The notes under the pieces: generated by a model | Told to the model about the DNA's origin: nothing | Database searches by the model: none | The model's input: the letters and a program-made list of their open reading frames with translations, nothing else | Origin: Sphingomonas sp. BK580 | GTDB lineage: Bacteria > Pseudomonadota > Alphaproteobacteria > Sphingomonadales > Sphingomonadaceae | Assembly: GCF_014194975.1 (NCBI RefSeq) | Contig: NZ_JACIAY010000003.1 | Coordinates: forward strand, 186,001-250,000 | DNA length: 64,000 nucleotides | Direction: 5' to 3' | Translations under genes and position numbers: made by a program | In this document: one piece after another, positions 20,314 through 31,761 of the stretch | How the letters are laid out: every line of letters starts with the position of its first letter | Numbering within the stretch: position 1 is the stretch's first letter

Positions 20314-21384
20314 TCAATACTTCTCCACCAGGACGTCGGTATACAGTTCGGCCGGATCCGGCTCGGGGGTGCTCTCGGCGAAATCCGCCGCCTCGTTGAC
20401 CTGCTTGCGGATGCGCTGCTCGATCGCCTTGAACTCGTCTTCCTTGGCGCCGTGCGTCTCGCTCAGGACGCGCTTGACCGCCTCGATCGGGTCGGACTTG
20501 TCGCGCACCGCCTGCACCTCGTCGCGCGAGCGGTATTTGGCGGGGTCGGACATCGAGTGGCCGCGGTAGCGATAGGTCTTCATCTCGAGGATGATCGGCC
20601 CCTTGCCCGCGCGCACCCAGGCCAGCGCTTCCTCCGCCGCGCCGCGCGCCGCCAGCACGTCCATGCCGTCGATCTGCAGGCCGGGGATGCGGAAGCTCTC
20701 GCCGCGCTTGTACAGCTGGTCCTCGGACGAGGCGCGGTTGACACTGGTGCCCATGGCGTACTGGTTGTTCTCGATCACGAAGATGATCGGGAGCTTCCAC
20801 AGCTCGGCCATGTTGAAGGCCTCGTACACCTGACCCTGGTTGGCCGCGCCGTCGCCGAAGTATGCCAGGCAGACGCCGCCGTCCTCGCTGTACTTGTGCT
20901 TGAACGCGAGCCCTGCGCCGAGCGACACCTGCGCGCCGACGATGCCGTGGCCGCCGTAGAACTTATGCTCGACGCTGAACATGTGCATCGAGCCGCCCTT
21001 GCCCTTGGAGATGCCGGCCTGACGCCCGGTCAGCTCCGCCATCACGTCCTTGGGCGGGATCCCGCACAGCAGCATATGGCCGTGGTCGCGATAGCCGGTG
21101 ATCACCGAATCGGCGTCGGTCAGCGCCGACTGGAGCCCGACCGCGACCGCTTCCTGGCCGATGTAGAGGTGGCAGAAGCCGCCGATCAGGCCGAGGCCGT
21201 AGAGCTGCCCGGCCTTCTCCTCGAAGCGGCGGATCAGCAGCATGTCCTCGTAGAACTTGAGCAGCTCTTCCTTGCTCGCCTCGTACGGACGCGGGTCCGA
21301 CGGGCGCTCGCGATTCGTCTTCGTCGGGTCGGCGGGGGGCGTGTCGCCGGCGAGTGCCGGGCTGCGTGCTGGGGCTTTTGCCAC
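20314..21384 (-). CDS. pdhA: pyruvate dehydrogenase E1 alpha subunit
   Basis: The ThDP-binding E1 alpha chain, 356 residues. The ThDP/Mg motif runs from [17 protein letters not shown] to the closing ENNQYAMGT. The phosphorylation-loop region [20 protein letters not shown] is intact. The first 30 residues are a flexible Ala/Pro-rich extension typical of alphaproteobacterial PdhA. The start codon is a GTG. It is the first gene of pdhA-pdhB and is divergent from the MFS transporter, with about 115 nt between. Confidence 0.95.
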   Translation of the reverse strand: MAKAPARSPALAGDTPPADPTKTNRERPSDPRPYEASKEELLKFYEDMLLIRRFEEKAGQLYGLGLIGGFCHLYIGQEAVAVGLQSALTDADSVITGYRDHGHMLLCGIPPKDVMAELTGRQAGISKGKGGSMHMFSVEHKFYGGHGIVGAQVSLGAGLAFKHKYSEDGGVCLAYFGDGAANQGQVYEAFNMAELWKLPIIFVIENNQYAMGTSVNRASSEDQLYKRGESFRIPGLQIDGMDVLAARGAAEEALAWVRAGKGPIILEMKTYRYRGHSMSDPAKYRSRDEVQAVRDKSDPIEAVKRVLSETHGAKEDEFKAIEQRIRKQVNEAADFAESTPEPDPAELYTDVLVEKY

Positions 21385-21419
21385 GATGGACAGGACCTCA
21401 TTCCTTGGGGAGATGGGGG

Positions 21420-21449
21420 CCTATAGGCGCGGGTCGCGTCCGACTGCAA
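21420..21449 (-). promoter_or_regulatory. candidate pdhAB promoter
   Basis: Read on the minus strand, TTGCAG (21449-21444) and TATAGG (21425-21420) are separated by 18 nt, and the -10 lies 36 nt before the pdhA GTG. The match is moderate and was found by eye. Confidence 0.35.
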
Positions 21450-21498
21450 ACCCCACCGGGTTGCAAGGGTTTCAGCGCAGGTCTAGGCCGCTGCTCCG

Positions 21499-22862
21499 AT
21501 GCACGCCCCGATCGACCCGCCGGCCGCGCCGCGCCACCCTCTGCGCATCGCCAACTTCCGTGCCTACTGGCTGGCGCGCTTCGCGGGCACGATCGCGATC
21601 AGCGCGCAAGCGATCATCATCGGCTGGCAGGTCTACGGCCTCGCGCGCCAGACGATGGACATACGCGACGCCGCCTTTCTCCTCGGCATGATCGGGCTGG
21701 TGCAGTTCATCCCCCTGTTCCTGCTGACGCCCGTCGTCGGGCTGGTGGCGGACACGGTCGACCGGCGCTGGATCGTGCGCGGTACCACCGCGCTGCTGGT
21801 GCTCAACGCCGCGACGCTGGGGCTGCTCACCTGGTCCGGGCAGCTGGGGCTCCCGTATCTTTTCGTGTCCGCCGTGCTGATCGGTATCGCGCGTGCCTTT
21901 TCGGGACCGGCCTATTCCGCGCTCGCGCCGAATCTCGTTCCCAAGGAGAGCCTGCCGACCGCGATCGCGATCTCCTCGATCGCGTGGCAATTCGGCACGA
22001 TCGCTGGGCCGAGCGTCGGCGGACTGCTCTACGCGGTCCACCCCGATGTCGCTTATGGCGTGATCGCGGGGCTGCTGCTGCTCGCGCTCGGGCTGATGTT
22101 CCTGATCGGCAAGGTGCCGCAGCCGCCCGCGCAGAAGGACCGCCGCCCGCTCCAGCGCATCCTCGACGGCTTCGCCTACGTCCGCCGCAACAGGCTGGTG
22201 CTCGCGGCGATCACGCTCGACCTGTTCGCGGTGCTGCTGGCGGGTGCGACCGCGCTGCTGCCGATCTTCGCGCGCGACGTCCTCCACGTCGGCGCCTCCG
22301 GGTTGGGCGTGCTGGCGGCGGGCATGGGCATCGGCGCGGCGAGCACCGCCATCTGGTTCTCGTTCCGGCCCATGAGACGCAACGTCGGGGTGAAGATGCT
22401 CGCCTCGGTGATCGTCTTCGGCCTGGGGATCCTCACCTTCGGGGTGGCGACGCAGGTGACCGACGCGCTCGGCATCACCCATGTCGCGTTGCGCGCTGGG
22501 CTGCCGGTGCTCCAGACCGACTTCCTGCTCAGCCTCGTCGGGCTGATCGTCGCCGGCGGGGCGGACATGGTCTCGGTCTATGTCCGCAGCTCGCTGATCC
22601 AGCTCCACACCCCCGATTCGATGCGCGGGCGCGTCAGCGCGGTGTCGCAGCTCACCATCTCGGCGTCCAACGAGCTCGGCGAGGCCGAGAGCGGGCTGAT
22701 GGCGTCGCTGCTCGGCCCCGTCGGCGCGGTGGTGTTCGGCGGCGTCGGCGCGATCGCGATCACGCTACTGTGGTCGCGGTTGTTCCCGGAACTCAAGAAC
22801 GCGCGGACCTTTGACCCGCCCGAGATGCTAGAGACCGAACCCCAGCACGGAGTAGCGCAGCC

Positions 22863-22866
<4 letters not shown>
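21499..22866 (+). CDS. MFS transporter (EntS/DHA3-like)
   Basis: A 455-residue inner-membrane protein with about 12 predicted helices. The opening [19 protein letters not shown], the loop motif [15 protein letters not shown] between helices 2 and 3, and [20 protein letters not shown] place it in the MFS_3 group, which includes the enterobactin exporter EntS and drug exporters. The substrate cannot be told from sequence. Its stop overlaps the cysK ATG (ATGA), an odd pairing that hints at export of a thiol or amino-acid-related compound, though chance operon membership is equally possible. Confidence 0.88.
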
Positions 22867-23783
<917 letters not shown>

Positions 23784-25131
23784 GCTGGGCGGCGTCGGTA
23801 CGCGGACGGGCGCGATCCTCGGCGGCATCGCGCTGCTGGCGATCGCCGGCCCGCTGGTGGTGATCCAGCGCACACCCGCGGTGCCGCGCGCGATCGCGGC
23901 CAAGGTGCGCCCGTCCCAACGGGTCGCGCCGCCCACCGAGCTGCCCGAGGTCGAGCCGGTCGAGCTGCAGGACCTTACCGCGGAGGAGGCGCGCGCCTAC
24001 AACGCCGGCATCCCGTTCGTGCGCGGGTCCAAGCCCGCGGCGCAGCCGTTCCGCTTCGCCGGTGACGCGGCGGCGCTGGCGCGCGCGACCGATTGTCTCG
24101 CCGCCGCCGCCTGGTACGAGGCGGGCGACGATCCCGCCGGCCAGCGCGCGGTGGTGCAGGTCGTGCTCAACCGGCTGCGCCATCCCGCCTTTCCCAAGAC
24201 CGTGTGCGGCGTGGTGTTCCAGGGGTCGGAGCGCAGCACCGGCTGCCAGTTCACCTTCACCTGCGACGGGGCGCTGGCGCGGCATCCGAGCGCGCCGGCC
24301 TGGGATCGCGCGCGCAAGGTCGCGGCGGACGCGCTGTCGGGCAAGGTCGAGAAGAAGGTCGGCTACGCGACCCATTATCACACCGACTGGGTGGTGCCTT
24401 ATTGGAGCTCCAGCCTCGACAAGATCGCCGAGGTCCACACCCATCTGTTCTTCCGCTGGACGGGATGGTGGGGCACGCCCCCCGCTTTCCGCCGCACGGT
24501 CTCGAGCGCGGAGCCGGTGATCGCCGCGCTCGCGCCGGTGTCGCCCGCCCATCAGCTGGGCGGCGCGCTGGCCGAGGCGGACTCCGTGACCGCCGCGGTG
24601 GCCCCTTCGCTCGCCGAGGCGGGCACCCCGGCGTCGGCGGCGACTCCGCTGGCGGGCGACGACGACGCCTTCGCGGTGCTGCTGGGCGGCGACTCGCCGG
24701 AGCGCTACGTCGACGCCGCGCGCGCGGCATGCGGCGAGCGCGCGCGCTGCAAGTTCATGGGCTGGACCGACCGCGCGCAGCTGCCGGGGAGCGCGACGAT
24801 GACGCCGTCGCAGATCGCGGCGATGTCATTCAGCTACCTCCGCAACAAGGACGCGGGCATCGAGCGGATGCTGTGGAACTGCAAGGAGTTCCCGCGCACC
24901 GGTCCGGGGCTGTGCATGCGCCGCCAGGCGGTGTCGCAGCTCGCGCCGCCGTCGGGGGCGCTGCCGTCGGGGCCGGAACCGCTCGACGGCGTGCGCCGGC
25001 GCGAGGGACCGGGTGTGCGAGGCCTCTCTCCTTCGGGAGCCTCCGGTGAGTCGCGCCCCGCGCAGGCGAGGCCGGACCGACCTGATGCTGGCGCCGCCGC
25101 GAACACCCTCACGCCGAAGCCCCTTTCCTGA

Positions 25132-25550
25132 AGACGCCGCCGCGCGGTACCCTGCTGCGCTCCTGCGCGTGCGGGAGCCTAGAGGTACGTGCGCCAGCAT
25201 GGGTCGCTCTGCTTGGCTCTGGGTTCCGGCTCCCGCCGGAACACGGCTACACACCAGGCCCCTCGGGCGCCCTCGCGACGACCCGCCGCAGGGTCAGCGA
25301 GAGATGCGCATCAATCGTCGCGGTCCGCGGGGAGACGGACCGCGCCTGCCGCGCGGTGCGGAGGCAGCTCGCCTCCGAACACACCGGCCCGTCGGCGCAG
25401 CCCCCCTTCGTCAGCGCTGACGGCTTGCCCGCATAGGCGAGATGGTGCGCCCCGCACTCGATCTCGGCTTGCCCGGGCGCACGGCGAAGCCCGCACCCGC
25501 CGCCAGCGGGGCGGGATCACCCGCTCCCGCTCATGCGCAGCACCGCCGCC
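25132..25550. other. 419-nt region with no intact gene
   Basis: It contains a hairpin-rich stretch (GGTTCCGGCTCCCGCCGGAAC near 25230) and, on the minus strand, the coding-like but interrupted frame described separately. I see no intact gene. Confidence 0.5.
25247..25534 (-). pseudogene. possible decayed Cys-rich gene with in-frame stop
   Basis: An ATG 17 nt beyond the acyl-CoA dehydrogenase stop begins a 96-codon frame, interrupted by a TGA at codon 6 (25519-25517). After that it stays open to a TAG at 25249-25247. The frame reads IECGAHHLAYAGKPS, GGCADGPVCSEASC and TIDAHLSLTLRRVVARAPEG. About 84% of its codons end in G or C, close to real genes here and higher than the alternative frame (about 72%). 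I do not recognise the family. A non-ATG start beyond the TGA, or plain chance, are alternatives. Confidence 0.35.
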
Positions 25551-27353
25551 TCACGCCGCCGCGAACATCTCCGGCGGCAGCGCCATGATCGCCTCCGCAC
25601 CGCCCTCGATCTTGCGGCGCAGCGCGCCCGCCTCGGGCAGCACGCGCTCGCCGAAGAAGCGGGCGGTGACCAGCTTGGCGTCGAGGAAGGCGGTGTCGCC
25701 CGCCCCCTCCGCCTTGAGTCGCGCCGCCGCGCCCGCCATGCGCAGCCACATCAGCCCGACCGCGACCACGCCGACGAGGTGCATGTACGGTACCGCGCCG
25801 GCGCCGACGTTGTTGGGGTCCTTCATGCCATTGGCGAGGAACCACATCGTCGCCGCCTGGAGCTCGCCCGCGGCCTTCTCCAGCCGCGCGGCGAGATCGG
25901 CGGTGACCGGCTCGGCCTTGCCCGCCGCGATCTCCTCCAGCACCAGCTTGCCGAACGCCTGCACCGCGCGGCCGCCGTTGAGCGCGAGCTTGCGCCCGAC
26001 CAGGTCCATCGCCTGGACGCCGTTCGTGCCCTCGTAGATCATCGCGATGCGTGCATCGCGGACATACTGCTCCATGCCCCACTCGGCGATATAGCCGTGC
26101 CCGCCATAGACCTGCTGCGCGTTGGTCGCGATCTCATAGCCGCGATCGGTACCGACACCCTTGATCACCGGCGTGAGCAGCCCGAGCAGGTCGCCGGCGA
26201 GCTGGCGCTCCGCCTCGTCGGGGGCGTGATGCTCGAGATCGGCCTGGAGCGCGCCCCAGAGGCACAGCGCGCGCAGCCCCTCGGTCCAGGCCTTCCCCTC
26301 CATCAGCATGCGGCGCACGTCGGGGTGGACGAAGAGAGTGTCGGCCTTCTCGCCCGGCTCGGCTGGCCCGGTCAGCGCGCGCCCCTGGCGGCGGTCCTTC
26401 GCGTACTGGACCGCGTTCTGGTACGCGGTCTCGGCGACACCGAGCCCCTGGAGTCCGACGCCGAGCCGCGCGGCGTTCATCATGATGAACATCGCGGCGA
26501 GCCCCTTCATCTCCTCGCCGACGAGCCAGCCGGTGGCGCCGTCATAGTTCATCACGCAGGTCGAGTTGGCGTGGATGCCCATCTTGTGCTCGATCGAGCC
26601 GCACGTCACCGCGTTGCGCGCGCCGAGCGAGCCGTCGTCCTCGACCAGCACCTTGGGCACCACGAACAGCGAGATGCCCTTGGAGCTGTCGGGCGCGCCC
26701 GGCGTCTTCGCCAGCACGAGGTGGATGATGTTGTCGGTCAGGTCGTGCTCGCCCGCCGAGATGAAGATCTTGGTGCCGGTGATCTTGTAGCTGCCGTCCG
26801 CCTGCGGCTCGGCGCGCGTGCGGATCAGCCCGAGGTCGGTGCCGCACTGCGGCTCGGTGAGGTTCATCGTGCCGCCCCACTCGCCCGACACCATCTTGGG
26901 CAGGTACTTCCGCTGCTGCTCGGGGCTGCCCTTCACCACCAGCGCCGCGATCGCACCGTGCGCGAGGCCGGGGTACATCGCGAACGCCATGTTCGCCGAG
27001 ATCATATATTCCTGGAAGGCGGTGGAGACGACGTGCGGCATCCCCTGCCCGCCGAACGCGTCGGGCGCGCTCAGCGTGCCCCAGCCCGACGCGACGAACT
27101 GCTGGTACGCCTCCTTGAACCCCTTCGGCGTGGTGACGCTGCCATCGGGGTGGCGCGTGCAGCCCTCCTGGTCGCCCGACTGGTTGAGCGGGAACAACAC
27201 CTCGGCGACGAAGCGGCCGCCCTCCTCCAGCACCGCCTCGACCGTGTCGGGCGTGGCGGCGGCGAAGCCGGGAACGTTGGCGTAGCGGTCGAGCCCGATC
27301 ACCTGCTCCAGCACGAAGCGGGTGTCGCGGACGGGGGGAATATACTGCGGCAT
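25551..27353 (-). CDS. acyl-CoA dehydrogenase with C-terminal extension (DmdC-like)
   Basis: A 600-residue flavoprotein of the long acyl-CoA dehydrogenase group that includes 3-methylthiopropanoyl-CoA dehydrogenase (DmdC); the substrate here is unknown. The FAD/substrate blocks TEPQCGTDLGLI and KIFISAGEHDLTDN are visible. The active-site region IYEGTNGVQAMDLVGRKL carries the catalytic Glu. About 150 further residues form the C-terminal domain of this subgroup. Electrons would go to ETF and then ETF-QO, encoded at 61.4 kb. The ATG at 27353 lies 4 nt after the MerR gene stop; a more upstream start would overlap it. Confidence 0.9.
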   Translation of the reverse strand: MPQYIPPVRDTRFVLEQVIGLDRYANVPGFAAATPDTVEAVLEEGGRFVAEVLFPLNQSGDQEGCTRHPDGSVTTPKGFKEAYQQFVASGWGTLSAPDAFGGQGMPHVVSTAFQEYMISANMAFAMYPGLAHGAIAALVVKGSPEQQRKYLPKMVSGEWGGTMNLTEPQCGTDLGLIRTRAEPQADGSYKITGTKIFISAGEHDLTDNIIHLVLAKTPGAPDSSKGISLFVVPKVLVEDDGSLGARNAVTCGSIEHKMGIHANSTCVMNYDGATGWLVGEEMKGLAAMFIMMNAARLGVGLQGLGVAETAYQNAVQYAKDRRQGRALTGPAEPGEKADTLFVHPDVRRMLMEGKAWTEGLRALCLWGALQADLEHHAPDEAERQLAGDLLGLLTPVIKGVGTDRGYEIATNAQQVYGGHGYIAEWGMEQYVRDARIAMIYEGTNGVQAMDLVGRKLALNGGRAVQAFGKLVLEEIAAGKAEPVTADLAARLEKAAGELQAATMWFLANGMKDPNNVGAGAVPYMHLVGVVAVGLMWLRMAGAAARLKAEGAGDTAFLDAKLVTARFFGERVLPEAGALRRKIEGGAEAIMALPPEMFAAA

Positions 27354-27357
27354 CGTC

Positions 27358-27789
27358 TCAGCTTTCCTTGGCTTTGCCACCCTCGACCACCGTCAGGAAC
27401 TCGGCCAGCTCGGTGATCGCGGCGTCGATATCGTGCTTCTGTTGCTGGAGCGCGGCGATGCGCTCGCGGCAGCGCTCGATCGCGACCGCGCGCTGCTTCT
27501 GCCGGCCGTCGCCGACGTCGTAGAGGTCGATCATCTCGCGAATGTCGGCGAGACTGAAGCCGACGCGCTTGCCGCGCAGGATCCACGCCAGCCGCGCCCG
27601 ATCGCGGTGCGAGTAGATCCGCACCATCCCGCGCCGCTCGGGCGCGATCAGCCCCTCGTCCTCGTAGAAGCGCAGAGCACGCGGCGTGACACCGAACTCG
27701 GCAGAGAGATCGGTGATGGTGAAATGATCGCGATCCGCGCGCGGCGGCACGACGGCATAAGCGGCAGACGCGTCGAGAAGGTCGCTCAT
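27358..27789 (-). CDS. MerR family transcriptional regulator
   Basis: A 143-residue regulator with the MerR HTH (FTITDLSAEFGVTPRALRFY, then EDEGLIAPERRGMVRIYSHR) at residues 22-65 and a C-terminal coiled coil (about 90-130). There is no metal-binding cysteine cluster: its single Cys is in IERCRERI. It therefore belongs to the LiuR/CoA-metabolite type rather than the heavy-metal type. It is immediately upstream of the acyl-CoA dehydrogenase on the same strand, which it probably regulates together with itself. Confidence 0.9.
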   Translation of the reverse strand: MSDLLDASAAYAVVPPRADRDHFTITDLSAEFGVTPRALRFYEDEGLIAPERRGMVRIYSHRDRARLAWILRGKRVGFSLADIREMIDLYDVGDGRQKQRAVAIERCRERIAALQQQKHDIDAAITELAEFLTVVEGGKAKES

Positions 27790-27839
27790 GAACCGCGGGG
27801 TAGCTTCCCTTTACGTGAACGTCAACTAGCTGGCTCGTC

Positions 27840-28343
27840 TCACCCGTCGCCGCACAGCAGTCGCCCGTCAGCGCCGCGGGTGCGGCTCGCCTCGGCGACC
27901 GACTCGCTCAGCCGCTCGAGCCGCAGCCCGGCCATGGAGGCGCGACCGGTGCACCGCGAGTCGCAGGCCGCGGGCAGCGTCGTCGGGAAGACCAGCGCGT
28001 CGCGGTCATAGCGGAGCACGACCGTGCAGCCGCCGCCCCAGTCCACCGTCAGCGCCGAGTCCGCGCGCGCGTCACCGCGCGCGACGCAGCGCTGACCGGC
28101 GCCGTAGTCGAGGCTGGCGCCCGCGCGCAGCGCACCGTCCCGCCGTGGTACGAGGCAGAGCCGCGCCGTCTCCGCGGCGAAGACGCCGACCGGCCGCTCG
28201 CGCGCCGGCGCCGCGATCAGCCCTGCCGCGCTCGCCGCCCGTTCCAGGGCGACGCCGTCAGAAGCATTGGCGGACGGAGCCGGTACTGCCCGCTCACAGC
28301 CGGCGAGCAGGAGCGCCGCGAGCCCGAGCGCGCGCCGAGTCAC
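27840..28343 (-). CDS. hypothetical lipoprotein, Cys-rich
   Basis: A 167-residue protein with a lipoprotein signal ending LLLAGC (Cys near residue 16), so it is probably membrane-attached in the periplasm. The mature part has six or so spaced cysteines ([41 protein letters not shown]), suggesting disulfides. No family is recognised. The GTG start overlaps the hisI stop (GTGA), so it is translationally coupled to histidine biosynthesis, although a functional link is not obvious. Confidence 0.72.
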   Translation of the reverse strand: MTRRALGLAALLLAGCERAVPAPSANASDGVALERAASAAGLIAAPARERPVGVFAAETARLCLVPRRDGALRAGASLDYGAGQRCVARGDARADSALTVDWGGGCTVVLRYDRDALVFPTTLPAACDSRCTGRASMAGLRLERLSESVAEASRTRGADGRLLCGDG

Positions 28344-28720
28344 GCGAGCGGACTCAGCGCGCCCTCGTCGTGCGCCGCGCCGAGCGCGACCTGCCGGTAG
28401 AAGCAACTGCGCGCGCCGGTGTGGCAGGCCGGGCCGGCGGGATCGACGATCAGCCACAGCGCGTCCTGATCGCAGTCGACGCGCATCTCGGCGACGCGCA
28501 GCACGTTGCCCGAGGTCTCTCCCTTCTTCCACAATCGCCCGCGGCTGCGCGAGAAGAAGGTCGCCTCGCCGGTGGCGCGGGTGGCGTCGATCGCGGCCGC
28601 GTCCATGTGCGCCACCATCAGCAGTTCGCCGGTCGTGCGATCGGTCACCACCGCGGTGACCAGCCCGGCCGAGTCGAACTTGGGGAGGAAGTCGGTGCCA
28701 GTCTCGCGCGCGTCGGTCAT
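28340..28720 (-). CDS. hisI: phosphoribosyl-AMP cyclohydrolase
   Basis: Third step of histidine biosynthesis: hydrolytic opening of the adenine ring of PR-AMP. It has 126 residues, a stand-alone PRA-CH domain not fused to HisE. The metal-binding motifs [14 protein letters not shown] (Mg and Zn ligands) and [12 protein letters not shown] are intact, with the substrate block [22 protein letters not shown]. The start ATG at 28720 matches the family. A very long in-frame upstream extension is antisense to the neighbouring photolyase gene and is not coding. Confidence 0.95.
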   Translation of the reverse strand: MTDARETGTDFLPKFDSAGLVTAVVTDRTTGELLMVAHMDAAAIDATRATGEATFFSRSRGRLWKKGETSGNVLRVAEMRVDCDQDALWLIVDPAGPACHTGARSCFYRQVALGAAHDEGALSPLA

Positions 28721-29167
28721 GTGGGATCGCGTAGATGGAGACGCTGCCGGTTTGAAGCCAGGATATGGATCGCGCCGCCGACGCTCAGCTCCGCACGCCC
28801 GGGCGTTAGGCAGAACCCGACGTGGTCGAGCATACTTGAGCGGTCCGGCCAGCTCCTGCTGCCAGGTCGCGTTCGCCGGCTTCGTTCCCACTCGTCCTGC
28901 CGCTGGTTGCCCGCGAGCGCGGGACCCAGGGCTGGGCGGAGCAGCGGCTCGCGGCGCGCGGCACTCCTCGGCTCCCACCGGCGCGGGAGGACGATTTCGT
29001 CTCGCCGAGGCAACCTGCCAGAGGTGATGGCGCGCGTCCCCTCGCGCACCGGAGCCACCCACCTGCGCCACGGCCGTCGCTGGGGTACGACGCTGGGAGC
29101 ACAGCGTGACGGAGGCTCGCTCGATCTGGATCAGGAACCAGCGTGAGTGCTGGAACGTAACCCAGCC
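28721..29167. other. 447-nt gene-free region between divergent hisI and photolyase
   Basis: No reading frame with coding character or recognisable family is seen. It should contain the promoters of the two divergent genes, but I could not single out convincing -35/-10 pairs. Short GC dyads such as CCCGCGAGCGCGGG near 28911 are present. Confidence 0.5.
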
Positions 29168-30508
29168 ATGACCGACCTGCTGTGGCTGCGCCAGGACCTC
29201 CGCCTCCACGACCAGCCGGCACTGGTCGCCGCCGCGCACGCCGGCGCGGTGATCCCGGTCTATGTGCTCGACGACGAGGCGCCCGGCGCGTGGAAGATCG
29301 GCAAGGCGCAGCGCTGGTGGCTGCACCACAGCCTCGCCTCCCTCAGCAAGGCGCTGGAGAGAAAGCAGAGCCGGCTGATCCTTCGCCGCGGCAGAGCGGC
29401 CGAGGTGCTCGCCGCGCTGCTCGACGAGACGGGGGCCGAGCGGGTCCACGCGATCCGCCACTACGAGCCGTGGTGGCGCGACGCGGAGCGGGTGCTGGGC
29501 GAGCGGCTCTGCCTCTATGACGGGAATCATCTGGCGCGGATCGAGGACGTCACCACCGGCGGTGGCGCGCCCTACCGCATCTATTCGTCTTTCTGGAAAG
29601 GGCTCCAGCCGCACCTGCCGCCGGCGGAGCCGCTCGCCGCACCGCGTGATATCCCCGCGCCCGGGACCTGGCCCAAGAGCGACTCGCTTCGCGACTGGCA
29701 CTTGCTGCCAACCGCGCCCGACTGGACGGGCGGGTTCGACTGGACGCCCGGCGAGGAGGAGGCGCTCAGGAAGGTCGAGCACCTCGCGCTCGAAGGCTAT
29801 GACGAGCGCCGCAACCTCCCGAGCGACCCGGGCACGTCGCGGCTCTCACCGCACCTGCACTTCGGCGAGATATCGCCGCGCACCGTCTGGCACGCCACCG
29901 CAGCGGACGACATCACCTTCCGCAAAGAGTTGGCGTGGCGCGACTTCACCGACGGCGTCGTGCTCGCACTGCCCGCCTATGCCGACGCCAACGGGCGCGA
30001 TCGCTACGACAAGCTGCCGTGGCGCGAGGGCAAGACGGCGCGGGCCGACCTGCGCGCGTGGCAGCGCGGGCGCACCGGCTATCCGATCGTCGACGCCGGC
30101 ATGCGCCAGCTGTGGCAGAGCGGCTGGATGCACAATCGCGTGCGCATGATCACCGCCTCGTTCCTGGTGAAGCACCTGCTGATCGACTGGCGCGAGGGCG
30201 AGCGCTGGTTCTGGGACTGCCTCGTCGACGCCGATTACGGCAACAACTCGGTCAATTGGCAGTGGATCGCCGGGACTGGGGTGGACGCCAATATGTTCAG
30301 CCGGATCATGGCGCCGATCGGCCAGTCCGAGAAGTTCGCCGCGGGCGACTATATCCGCCGCTGGGTGCCCGAGCTGAAGCATCTGCCCGACGCCGCGATC
30401 CACGATCCCGAGGCGGCGGGCCGCCGCCCCGACGATTATCCCGCGATGCTGATCGGCCATCGCGAGGCACGCGAACGCGCGCTGGCGGCGGGTAAGAAGG
30501 TACGATAG
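29168..30508 (+). CDS. phrB: deoxyribodipyrimidine photolyase
   Basis: A 446-residue class I DNA photolyase, which uses FAD and blue light to split cyclobutane pyrimidine dimers. The N-terminal alpha/beta antenna domain opens with [16 protein letters not shown]. The C-terminal FAD domain has [31 protein letters not shown], and the highly conserved [18 protein letters not shown]. All point to an active enzyme. The start is the second candidate ATG (29168), matching the family's N-terminus. The CFA synthase follows 10 nt after the stop. Confidence 0.94.
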   Translation: MTDLLWLRQDLRLHDQPALVAAAHAGAVIPVYVLDDEAPGAWKIGKAQRWWLHHSLASLSKALERKQSRLILRRGRAAEVLAALLDETGAERVHAIRHYEPWWRDAERVLGERLCLYDGNHLARIEDVTTGGGAPYRIYSSFWKGLQPHLPPAEPLAAPRDIPAPGTWPKSDSLRDWHLLPTAPDWTGGFDWTPGEEEALRKVEHLALEGYDERRNLPSDPGTSRLSPHLHFGEISPRTVWHATAADDITFRKELAWRDFTDGVVLALPAYADANGRDRYDKLPWREGKTARADLRAWQRGRTGYPIVDAGMRQLWQSGWMHNRVRMITASFLVKHLLIDWREGERWFWDCLVDADYGNNSVNWQWIAGTGVDANMFSRIMAPIGQSEKFAAGDYIRRWVPELKHLPDAAIHDPEAAGRRPDDYPAMLIGHREARERALAAGKKVR

Positions 30509-30518
30509 GCGGCGCGGC

Positions 30519-31730
30519 ATGGATGCCGCGACGACCCGCCCTCCCCCCGCCGATCTCGGCAGCCGGATCGTGGCGCCGCTGTTCCACCGCATCCTCGACC
30601 GCGTCGACCGCGGCCTGGTGACGGGCGCGATCGAGGCCGAGCTGCCCGACGGCACGCGGCGCCTGCTCGGCGGGCAGGAGCCCGGCCCCTTCGCGGCGGT
30701 GCGCGTGGTGCGCTGGCGCGCCCTGTGGCGTCTGGTCAGCGCGGGCTCGATCGGCTGGTACGAGGGCTGGGAAGCGGGCGACTGGACCAGCCCCGATCTG
30801 GTGCCCGTGTTCGACCTGTTCATGCGCAATCGCGCCGCCCTGGGCGACGTCGCGCGCGCCAAACGCGGCGCGAAGCTGGCGGCGCGACTCGTCCATCGCC
30901 TGCGCCGCAACGATCGCGGCGGCGCGCGCCGCAACGTGGCGGCTCACTACGACCTCGGTAACGACTTCTATCGCGAGTGGCTCGACGAGACGCTGACCTA
31001 CTCGAGTGCGCGCTACGACGCGCCGGACCAGCCGCTCGCCGCCGCGCAGCGGCGCAAGCTGGCGGCGATCCTCGCGCGCACGGGGGCGAGCGCGGGCCAG
31101 CGCGTGCTCGAGATCGGCTGCGGCTGGGGCTCGTTCGCGGCGACCGCGGCGGCGGCGGGAGTCGGCGTCCACGCGCTGACGCTCTCGACCGAGCAGCGCG
31201 ACCACGTGGCCGCAGGCGCGCTGCCCGGCGTCAGCGTGGCGCTGTGCGACTATCGCGACGTCACCGGCGTGTACGACGGGGTCGCCTCGATCGAGATGGT
31301 CGAGGCGGTCGGCCCGGACTATTGGCCGGCCTATTGCGCGACACTCGCGCGCGTGCTGCGCCCCGGCGGCCGCGCCGCGCTCCAGCTCATCGCGATCGCG
31401 GACGACGTGTGGGATGCCTATGCCGGCGGCGTCGACTTCATCCAGCGCTACATCTTTCCGGGCGGGTCGCTGGTGTCGGTCAGCCGCTTCAAGGCGATCG
31501 CCGCGGCGCACGGGCTGGCGTGGCACGACGAGGAGCGGTTCGGCCTCGACTATGCCGAGACGCTGCTGGAGTGGCGCCGCCGCTTCGACCGCGTCGCCGC
31601 CGAGGGGCGGCTGCCGGCCCGATTTGACGAGCGGTTCCAGCGGCTGTGGCGTTACTATCTGATGTACTGCGAGGGCGGGTTCCGCGGCGGAGGCATCGAC
31701 GTGCTGCAGGTCACGCTGATCAAAGAGTAA
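30519..31730 (+). CDS. cfa: cyclopropane-fatty-acyl-phospholipid synthase family protein
   Basis: A 403-residue SAM-dependent enzyme that adds a methylene group across double bonds of membrane phospholipid acyl chains. The signature AAHYDLGNDFYREWLDETLTYSS lies near residues 142-164 and is followed by the SAM motif VLEIGCGWGSFA. The IEMVEAVG, FIQRYIFPGG and YYLMYCEGGFRGGGID blocks are all family hallmarks. It sits directly behind phrB, a pairing often seen in carotenoid/photoprotection clusters, but no other such genes are here. Confidence 0.92.
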   Translation: MDAATTRPPPADLGSRIVAPLFHRILDRVDRGLVTGAIEAELPDGTRRLLGGQEPGPFAAVRVVRWRALWRLVSAGSIGWYEGWEAGDWTSPDLVPVFDLFMRNRAALGDVARAKRGAKLAARLVHRLRRNDRGGARRNVAAHYDLGNDFYREWLDETLTYSSARYDAPDQPLAAAQRRKLAAILARTGASAGQRVLEIGCGWGSFAATAAAAGVGVHALTLSTEQRDHVAAGALPGVSVALCDYRDVTGVYDGVASIEMVEAVGPDYWPAYCATLARVLRPGGRAALQLIAIADDVWDAYAGGVDFIQRYIFPGGSLVSVSRFKAIAAAHGLAWHDEERFGLDYAETLLEWRRRFDRVAAEGRLPARFDERFQRLWRYYLMYCEGGFRGGGIDVLQVTLIKE

Positions 31731-31761
31731 CAGGCGGTGACGCGGCCGCTCCGCACTCAAC

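Noticed and set aside
25311..25520. Minus-strand 69-codon frame near 25.4 kb
   Set aside because: Its third-position GC is lower than in the overlapping interrupted frame, and the translation is Arg-rich without protein character.
28721..29782. Long upstream extension of hisI
   Set aside because: The extension is antisense to phrB. The conserved PRA-cyclohydrolase domain begins at the ATG at 28720.
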